This document shows, piece by piece, positions 58,401 to 64,000 of a stretch of DNA of 64,000 nt. The number at the start of each line of letters is the position of its first letter. Position 1 is the stretch's first letter. Origin of the DNA: Sinorhizobium chiapasense (GTDB lineage Bacteria; Pseudomonadota; Alphaproteobacteria; Rhizobiales; Rhizobiaceae); the NCBI RefSeq assembly GCF_036488675.1, contig NZ_CP133152.1, forward strand, positions 1,240,001 to 1,304,000, read 5' to 3'. The notes under the pieces are model-generated. The model saw only the letters and a program-made list of their open reading frames with translations, was not told where the DNA came from and ran no database searches. The translations under genes and the position numbers were made by a program.

Positions 58401-60044
58401 CTACCGAAGCCCCGCTGCAACCTCGAACACGGCCGCCACGGCCATGGCGCCCGGGTCCGGCACGCCGTCGAGATCCCGTTCGCCGACGTAAGAAGCGCGT
58501 CCGGCCTTCGCCTTCTTCATCGCCCGGGTCGCGTCGGCGCCGGCGCGCGCTGCGGAGGCGGCGGCGGAAAGGCCACCGGCCTTGAGGGCACGCAGCGCCG
58601 GGTCCAGGGCGTCCACCATCGTGCGGTCGCCGACCGCCGCGCCACCGTAGAAGGTCATCCGCTCGAGCCCGGCCAGCAGCGCGCTCGCCATGTCCTTGGT
58701 GTCGGAATAGGCCTTGGCGGCGGCGGTGAAGAAGATCGACAGGAGCACGCCGCTCGAGCCACCCATGCTGGTGCTGAGAATGCTGCCGATCGACGAGAGC
58801 GTCGCGGCGATGTCCTTCAGTGGCAGCCTTTCGATATGGGCAAGAACGCTGCGCGAACCCGTCGCCACGGTCGAGCCGGTATCGCCGTCGCCGGCCCGGG
58901 CGTCGAGATGGTTGAGCTCCGCTTCGAGTGAGAGCAGATGATCGCAGATCTCCGCGATCAGCCGATCGGCGGCCGGATCGTGACTAGCTGCCGCGGACTG
59001 AGCGGCGGGCACGGCAATCACCGGCAGAACGGAGACATCATGCCGCTCGATGGCGGGTATCCAGGCATGCGGGCCGACGGGCGATTTCAATGCCGCCTCA
59101 CTCTCGCCATCAAGCCGGATGAGCGAAAGCGAAAAGCCGTTCATGTTGAGCGCCGTCATCATCGGCGCGGGGCCTATCGTCAGTTTCACACGCGTGGCGA
59201 GTGACGAGGAAAGGACCGCGTGGGCGATCAATCCCATCTCGAGCGGCGGGACGGCACCGAGATTGTTGATGAGAAGCGCATAGCGGCCGTCTCCCGGCAA
59301 AGCTCTGGAGAGCCGCTCAGACATCGTGGCAACAATGCTGCGCGCCTCCTGTAGGGCGATCCGTTCGGCGCCGGGTTCGCCGTGGATGCCGAGCCCCAGT
59401 TCCCCCTCGTCGGCCTCGAGCCGCTCCGCATGGGCCTGGCCGGGAATGGAGCAGGAGGAGAGCGACACGCCGAGCGAAACGATGTCGCGCGCGGCCGAGC
59501 GGGCGGCGGCGGCAACGGTCTCGAGATCCGCATCCTGCTCGGCCAAATGCCCCGCAATCTTGTGGACGAAGAGCGTTCCGGCGACGCCGCGCGGCTGAGC
59601 GATATCCGGCAGCGCGATGTCGTCAGCAACGATCACCATCTCGACGCGAAAGCCTTCGACGCGCGCCTTTTCCGCCGCGAGCCCGAAATTGAGGCGATCG
59701 CCGGTATAGTTCTTGACGATCAGCAGGCAGCCCTTCGGCCCGGTCACCGCGCGGATTGCGGTCAGCACCGCATCGACGCTCGGCGAGGCGAAGATCTCGC
59801 CGGAAACCGCCGCAGTCAACATGCCTTTTCCGACAAAGCCCGCATGCGACGGCTCATGGCCGGCCCCGCCGCCGGAGACGACCGCAACCTTCGCCTTGTC
59901 CCAGTCGGCGCGCAGGACGACCTTGATTTCAGGATAGCTGTCGAGGCGCGCGAGGGTGCCGGGTGGCGCGGTCTGGAGCAGGCCGTCCAGCGCCTCGGTG
60001 ACGATGTTTTCCTTGCGGTTGAAAAAGTGCTTCATCGTGCTCAT
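58401..60044 (-). CDS. Single-chain dihydroxyacetone kinase (DhaK-DhaL fusion, ATP type)
   Basis: A 547-residue two-domain kinase. K domain (about 1-340): VSGGGAGHEPSHAGFVGKGM at 56-75, VKNYTGDRLNFGLA at 110-123 and H221 in LGIHGEPG, the covalent substrate site. L domain (about 355-547): AGDGDTGST at 384-392 with the Mg-ATP aspartates and MGGSSGVLLSIFF near 424-436. Such fusions in Citrobacter and eukaryotes use ATP directly. ATG at 60044 has AAGG at good distance. It follows the transporter ATPases by 31 bases, before the PTS-type subunits. Confidence 0.92.
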   Translation of the reverse strand: MSTMKHFFNRKENIVTEALDGLLQTAPPGTLARLDSYPEIKVVLRADWDKAKVAVVSGGGAGHEPSHAGFVGKGMLTAAVSGEIFASPSVDAVLTAIRAVTGPKGCLLIVKNYTGDRLNFGLAAEKARVEGFRVEMVIVADDIALPDIAQPRGVAGTLFVHKIAGHLAEQDADLETVAAAARSAARDIVSLGVSLSSCSIPGQAHAERLEADEGELGLGIHGEPGAERIALQEARSIVATMSERLSRALPGDGRYALLINNLGAVPPLEMGLIAHAVLSSSLATRVKLTIGPAPMMTALNMNGFSLSLIRLDGESEAALKSPVGPHAWIPAIERHDVSVLPVIAVPAAQSAAASHDPAADRLIAEICDHLLSLEAELNHLDARAGDGDTGSTVATGSRSVLAHIERLPLKDIAATLSSIGSILSTSMGGSSGVLLSIFFTAAAKAYSDTKDMASALLAGLERMTFYGGAAVGDRTMVDALDPALRALKAGGLSAAASAARAGADATRAMKKAKAGRASYVGERDLDGVPDPGAMAVAAVFEVAAGLR

Positions 60045-60075
60045 CCGATTACCTTGTCGATTAATCCCCGCAGCA

Positions 60076-61083
60076 TCAGCGCAGCCGCTCGCCGGCCGAC
60101 CCAAAATAAAGGGGCTGTCTCAGCGAAAGGTTGATCCGGTCGCCTGGTTTGATGGAGAGATAGGGATCCGCAAGCGTCACGAGCTTGTGGCCCTTCACCC
60201 GGATGTGCAGGTGGTTCTGATCGCCAAGGTGCTCGATCCAGTCCACTTCGGCGTTGCCACGAGCATGTGTGGCGATCTCCAGATGTTCGGTCCGCGCGCC
60301 GATCGTCAGCGCGCCGGAAGGTGGTGCGGCGCCGGGCAGGAGGTCTATGGGAAGCAGGTTTATGTGCGGTTGGCCGAGGCGCGCGGCGACATGCAGATTG
60401 GCGGGGTCCGCGTAGATCTCCCGCGGCGTGCCGATCTGCACGAGGCGGCCCTCGGAAAGGATGCCGATGCGGTCGGCCATCGTCATGGCTTCGATCTGGT
60501 CATGAGTGACGTAGAGAAGCGTGGAGCTCAATTCGTTCTGGATTCGCTTCAGCTCCAATCGGAGTTCGGCCCGCAGCTTCGCGTCGAGCGACGAAAGCGG
60601 CTCGTCCATCAGATAGATCGCCGGGCGGCGCACGAGCGCGCGGCCGATCGCGACGCGCTGCATCTCGCCGCCCGAAAGCCGTGTCGAACGATTTTCGAGT
60701 TTGTGTTCGATCCACACCATGCGCGCCACCTCGCGCACGCGGCGGTCGATCTCCTCACCGCTGAGCCGTCGGGCCGGAGAGCGCAGCGGAAAGGCGAGAT
60801 TGTCGTAGACGCTCAAATGCGGATAGAGCGAATATTGCTGGAAGACGAAGGCGACGTCCCGCTCGGCAGGCGATTGCCGGCCGACATCGCGACCGGCAAT
60901 CGTCACCCGGCCCTTGTCCGGCTTTTCGAGGCCGGCGATCAAGCGCAGCGTGGTCGTCTTGCCGGCGCCCGTCGGCCCGAGAAGAACGACGAATTCCCCA
61001 TCCCGGATGGTCAGCGAAAGATCGTCGACCGCCACCGTGTCACCGAAGGTCTTGCCGATACCATGAACAACGACCTCAGCCAT
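60076..61083 (-). CDS. Polyol/glycerol-type ABC transporter ATP-binding protein (second ATPase)
   Basis: A 335-residue ATPase of the MalK/UgpC group. Walker A GPTGAGKTT near 36-44, Q-loop FQQYSLYPHL, signature LSGGEMQRV near 134-142, Walker B IYLMDEPLSSLDA, then the C-terminal OB-type regulatory domain. The ATG at 61083 overlaps the stop of the first ATPase by 8 bases; an in-frame upstream extension is rejected. Rhizobial glycerol transporters (GlpS/GlpT) also use two different ATPases. It pairs with the preceding ATPase. Confidence 0.9.
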   Translation of the reverse strand: MAEVVVHGIGKTFGDTVAVDDLSLTIRDGEFVVLLGPTGAGKTTTLRLIAGLEKPDKGRVTIAGRDVGRQSPAERDVAFVFQQYSLYPHLSVYDNLAFPLRSPARRLSGEEIDRRVREVARMVWIEHKLENRSTRLSGGEMQRVAIGRALVRRPAIYLMDEPLSSLDAKLRAELRLELKRIQNELSSTLLYVTHDQIEAMTMADRIGILSEGRLVQIGTPREIYADPANLHVAARLGQPHINLLPIDLLPGAAPPSGALTIGARTEHLEIATHARGNAEVDWIEHLGDQNHLHIRVKGHKLVTLADPYLSIKPGDRINLSLRQPLYFGSAGERLR

Positions 61084-62173
61084 GACGGGCCTCCTGATAG
61101 AGGGCCGACGCGATCGCCCTGCCCGAGGCGCAATCGAAGACGGCGAGTTTCGCAGGATTGAATTCAAGACCCACGGTCTCGCCGGGCTTGAAGCTGCGGT
61201 CGGTCGACACGCGCGCCTTGAGAATGCCGGAGGCGGTTTCGACCGCAACGATCTGGTTGGTGCCGAGATACTCGCTGCCGTAGACGGCGCCGCGAAGACG
61301 GGATGAATCGTTGAAGCGGATATGCTCCGGGCGGACGCCGAGCGCCAGTTCGCCTGGCAAGACATCCTCTCCCACCTCCGGCACCGCGACCTCGATACCC
61401 TCGAGGGCGACCGATCGCGTCCCCCGCTGCAGCCCCGAATGGAATCGCATGAAGTTCATCGACGGCGAGCCGATGAAGTCGGCGACATACATCGAGGCCG
61501 GGCGGTTGTAGATTTCCTGCGGCGTGCCGAATTGCTCGATCACGCCATGATTCATGACCGCGATCTTGTCGGCCATCGCCATGGCCTCGTGCTGGTCGTG
61601 GGTCACGTAGACCGTTGTCGCGTGGATACGATTGTGAAGCTCGCGCAGCTCATGGACCATGACCTCGCGGAACTCAGCGTCGAGCGTGCCGAGCGGCTCG
61701 TCCATCAGGAAGCATTTGGGCCGCCGGATGATCGCCCGCCCGAGCGCGACGCGCTGGCGGTCGCCGCCGGCGAGCCCCGAAACCGACCGGTCGAGGATGT
61801 GATCGATCCTGAGGAGCTTCGCGGTCTCCTCGACACGGGCGCGGATTTCCGCCTTCGGCACGCCCTGCGACAGAAGCGGGAAACCGATGTTCCGGCGCAC
61901 ATTCATGTGCGGATAAAGCGCGAAGAGCTGGAAGACGAAGGCGATGTCGCGGGCGCTCGCCCGGTTGTTCGTAACGTCCTCGCCATCGAGATAAATCTTG
62001 CCGCTGGTCGGCAGCTCGAGCCCGGCGATCATCCTGAGCGTCGTCGTCTTGCCGCAGCCTGACGGCCCAAGCAGCGCCAGAAACTCGCCGTCCTGGACCG
62101 TGAAACTCGAATCCTCGACAGCGACGAAATCACCGAACTGCTTGCGCAGGTTTACGATCTTGATCTCGGACAT
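61076..62173 (-). CDS. Polyol/glycerol-type ABC transporter ATP-binding protein (first ATPase)
   Basis: A 365-residue MalK-like ATPase. Walker A GPSGCGKTT at 36-44, Q-loop FQLFALYPHM at 81-90, Walker B FLMDEPLGTLDAE at 155-167, H-loop VTHDQHEAMAMADK. The signature is LAGGD at 134-138 in place of LSGGQ, so the second ATPase (LSGGE) may supply the canonical site in a heterodimer. The C-terminal regulatory domain has LALGVRPEHIRF. The gene begins 3 bases after the small membrane-protein gene. Confidence 0.9.
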   Translation of the reverse strand: MSEIKIVNLRKQFGDFVAVEDSSFTVQDGEFLALLGPSGCGKTTTLRMIAGLELPTSGKIYLDGEDVTNNRASARDIAFVFQLFALYPHMNVRRNIGFPLLSQGVPKAEIRARVEETAKLLRIDHILDRSVSGLAGGDRQRVALGRAIIRRPKCFLMDEPLGTLDAEFREVMVHELRELHNRIHATTVYVTHDQHEAMAMADKIAVMNHGVIEQFGTPQEIYNRPASMYVADFIGSPSMNFMRFHSGLQRGTRSVALEGIEVAVPEVGEDVLPGELALGVRPEHIRFNDSSRLRGAVYGSEYLGTNQIVAVETASGILKARVSTDRSFKPGETVGLEFNPAKLAVFDCASGRAIASALYQEARHG

Positions 62174-62176
62174 CGC

Positions 62177-62389
62177 TTACTCCGGAAATTTCGAGACGAT
62201 GACGAACATGACGGTTCCAGTCAGCAGCATGGCCAGCGAATAGGTGTAAAGCGCCAGCAGGAACGGCTGGAACAGCATCAGGAAGCCGCCAGCGATCAGC
62301 ACGGTCGCGATGTTTTCCATCGGGCCTCGCCGCAGGAAGAAAGCTCGCCTCTGCCGGATCGGGCTGGTGGGTTCTCGCGTGTTCGTCAT
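62177..62389 (-). CDS. Small two-segment membrane protein of the transporter operon (GlpU-like position)
   Basis: A 70-residue protein whose ATG overlaps the stop of the permease gene (ATGA). After a charged start (MTNTREPTSPIRQRRAFFLR) come two hydrophobic segments: TVLIAGGFLMLFQPFLLAL (about 29-47) and SLAMLLTGTVMFVIVS (about 51-66). Rhizobial glycerol transporter operons carry a small membrane protein (GlpU) of unknown role among the transport genes; this has the same size and layout. It may be a minor transporter subunit. Confidence 0.75.
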   Translation of the reverse strand: MTNTREPTSPIRQRRAFFLRRGPMENIATVLIAGGFLMLFQPFLLALYTYSLAMLLTGTVMFVIVSKFPE

Positions 62390-63339
62390 TTGCGGACCGC
62401 TCCGAAGGTGATGCCGCGCAGCAACTGCTTGCGCAGGATGATGGTGAAGACGAGGATCGGCACCAGGAAGATCGTCGTGCCGGCGGCAACCGCCGGCCAA
62501 TCCTGCCCGCCTTCGCCGATGATCGTCGGTATGAACGGCGGCGCGGTCTGCGCCGAGCCCGAAGTCAAGAGCACTGCGAAGGCATATTCGTTCCAGGCGA
62601 AGATCAGGCAGAAGATCGCAGTCGCCGCAATCCCGGTGGTCGCCTGGGGTAACACGACCTTCCAGAAAGCCTGCAGGCGGGTATAGCCGTCGATCATCGC
62701 GGCCTCCTCGTATTCGCGTGGGATCTCGTCGATGAACCCCTTGAGCAACCAGACGGCGAGCGAGACGTTGACGGCGGTATAGAGGAGGATCATGCCGAGC
62801 GCCGTGTCGGAAAGGCCGAACTGGCGGTACATGAGATAGATCGGGATCGCGACCGCGATCGGCGGCATCATCCGGGTCGAAAGGATGAAGAACAGTAAAT
62901 CGTCGGCGAGCGGCACGCGGAAGCGCGAGAAGCCATAGGCCGCAAGCGTTCCGAGCGAGACGGCAAGGAAGGTCGAGCCGAAGGCGATCAGGAGCGAATT
63001 GCCGAAGCGCGGCCAATAGTTCGAGGGGCCGGCTATGACCATGTTGCGGCTGCGGGTGATCTCGTCGCATGTTCCCGTCGGCGGCGGCAGCGCTTGGATA
63101 TAGTCTGGCGTCTGCCGCGTGCGCGTCGTGAAGAGGTTGCAGAAACCCTCGAGGGTCGGCGTGAAGACGACCTTCGGCGGATAGCTGATCGAATCCGGCG
63201 GCGACTTGATGCTCGTCAGAAAGATCCAGGCGAGCGGGATCATCATCACCAGCGCATAGAGGATGACGATCGTGCCGGCGATGCGCTTGGCGGTCGGCGT
63301 CGGCTCGACCACGGAGTGGGCGGTATTGACCGAACTCAT
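62386..63339 (-). CDS. Polyol/glycerol-type ABC transporter permease (MalG-like)
   Basis: A 317-residue membrane protein of the carbohydrate ABC permease type with about six segments (first near 20-44, MIPLAWIFLTSIKSPPDSIS). The ATPase-coupling loop is YEEAAMIDGYTRLQAFWKVV near 213-232. A long periplasmic insertion near 55-95 (TRTRQTPDYIQALPPPTGTC) is a feature of glycerol/polyol members. It overlaps both neighbours (ATGA at each end). Confidence 0.9.
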   Translation of the reverse strand: MSSVNTAHSVVEPTPTAKRIAGTIVILYALVMMIPLAWIFLTSIKSPPDSISYPPKVVFTPTLEGFCNLFTTRTRQTPDYIQALPPPTGTCDEITRSRNMVIAGPSNYWPRFGNSLLIAFGSTFLAVSLGTLAAYGFSRFRVPLADDLLFFILSTRMMPPIAVAIPIYLMYRQFGLSDTALGMILLYTAVNVSLAVWLLKGFIDEIPREYEEAAMIDGYTRLQAFWKVVLPQATTGIAATAIFCLIFAWNEYAFAVLLTSGSAQTAPPFIPTIIGEGGQDWPAVAAGTTIFLVPILVFTIILRKQLLRGITFGAVRK

Positions 63340-64000
63340 CGCTGTTTCACCTTGTTGAGCGCTTTGACGTAGATGTTGGCGAGGCCGAACACGGCGACGA
63401 AAAGAATGATCGCGAAGGCCGAAGACCGTCCGGTGAGCCAGCTTTCAAAGGCCTCGCGCTTCAGCGTGATCGACGCGACCTCGGTGGTCGAACCAGGCCC
63501 TCCGCCCGTCAGCAGCATCACCATGTCGAACATTTTGAAATTCTCGATGCCCCGGAAGAGCACGGCGAGCATGATGAAGGGCAAGGCCATCGGCACGGTG
63601 ATCGACCAGAACTGGCGCCAGGCGGAGGCGCGGTCGACCTCGGCGGCCTCGTAGATGTAGTCCGGGATGGATCTGAGGCCGGCAAGGCAGATCAGCATGA
63701 CATAGGGCGTCCACATCCAGGTATCGACGATGATGATCGCCCAGGGTGCCAAGGTCACAGAGCCGAGCATCTCGAAGGATGACGGCGGAATGCCCGTGAA
63801 GAACGAGACGATATAATTGAAGAGGCCGATCTGCGGCTGGTAAAGGAACCGCCAGAAATTGCCGACGACCGCCGGCGACAGCATCATCGGAATGAGGATG
63901 ACGGTCGTCCAGAAGGCATGGCCGCGGAACTTGCGGTCGATCAGATAGGCGAGCGCGAAGCCGATGACCGTCTGGAGCAGGATCGTCCAGAAGACGAAAT
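63336..64000 (-). CDS. Polyol/glycerol-type ABC transporter permease (MalF-like, partial, runs off right edge)
   Basis: The C-terminal 221 residues of a carbohydrate permease; the frame stays open to the window edge. Seen are TVIGFALAYLIDRKFRGHAF, IPMMLSPAVVGNFWRFLYQP, and the coupling loop IYEAAEVDRASAWRQFWSIT. An internal ATG at 63887 is not the true start because the conserved sequence continues upstream. It pairs with the MalG-like protein. The binding protein gene presumably lies to the right. Confidence 0.9.
   Translation of the reverse strand, partial: FVFWTILLQTVIGFALAYLIDRKFRGHAFWTTVILIPMMLSPAVVGNFWRFLYQPQIGLFNYIVSFFTGIPPSSFEMLGSVTLAPWAIIIVDTWMWTPYVMLICLAGLRSIPDYIYEAAEVDRASAWRQFWSITVPMALPFIMLAVLFRGIENFKMFDMVMLLTGGGPGSTTEVASITLKREAFESWLTGRSSAFAIILFVAVFGLANIYVKALNKVKQR

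Noticed and set aside
1..64000. CRISPR arrays, tRNA or rRNA genes, intact IS elements
   Set aside because: Read-through of intergenic regions showed no regularly spaced repeats, cloverleaf-like genes or transposase frames with terminal inverted repeats.

Overview
This is a high-GC alphaproteobacterial window, most likely a rhizobial replicon of the Sinorhizobium/Ensifer type. The evidence is an ExoB-type UDP-glucose 4-epimerase, an ExoK-like glycanase, an ExoX-like repressor, an ExoY-like sugar transferase, AapQ/AapM-like amino-acid permeases and a rhizobial polyol ABC transporter. Gene density is high and many neighbours overlap as ATGA or TGATG. I see no rRNA, tRNA, CRISPR array or intact insertion sequence.

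Region 1 (1-24.4 kb) is an organosulfur scavenging block. A leftward operon encodes two flavin-dependent monooxygenases, an M20 deacylase, a GNAT acetyltransferase and a fused permease-ATPase of an amino-acid ABC transporter that runs off the left edge. This gene set matches the Bacillus ytmI/yxe pathways that salvage S-substituted cysteines by N-acetylation, C-S cleavage and deacetylation. Next come a serine acetyltransferase split into two overlapping ORFs, a 2-oxoglutarate dioxygenase, an amino-acid ABC transporter without an ATPase, ssuABC, a fatty-acid desaturase, a complete peptide ABC transporter, a PhnD-like binding protein without a signal peptide, and a flavoprotein/ferredoxin pair. 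Six promoter regions in this block carry related AT-rich elements, which suggests one shared regulator that is not encoded in the window.

Region 2 (24.4-26.2 kb) is a scar. It holds a frameshifted Ser/Thr kinase-ATPase fragment fused to the tail of a 6-phosphogluconate dehydrogenase gene, and the C-terminal half of a methyltransferase.

Region 3 (26.2-53.3 kb) is an exopolysaccharide locus. It holds exoB, a leftward operon (phosphodiesterase, HAD phosphatase, tandem nucleotidyltransferase, third nucleotidyltransferase-like protein, GT2), a flippase, the GDP-mannose genes manB-manC, and a leftward Crp/Fnr regulator - GT4 - GT4 - glycanase - exoX set. A rightward operon follows (ExoY-like transferase, Wzc-like protein with a degenerate kinase, GT2, ExoF-like export protein, polymerase), then GT8, GT92-like and GMC oxidoreductase genes. 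A duplicated promoter of about 117 bp with a CRP-like box stands in opposite orientations before the phosphodiesterase operon and the sugar-transferase operon.

Region 4 (53.8-64 kb, all leftward) couples a polyol-type ABC transporter to dihydroxyacetone phosphorylation. It contains a single-chain ATP-type DHA kinase and a full PEP-dependent DhaK/DhaL/DhaM system with its own HPr and Enzyme I. The first permease gene runs off the right edge.
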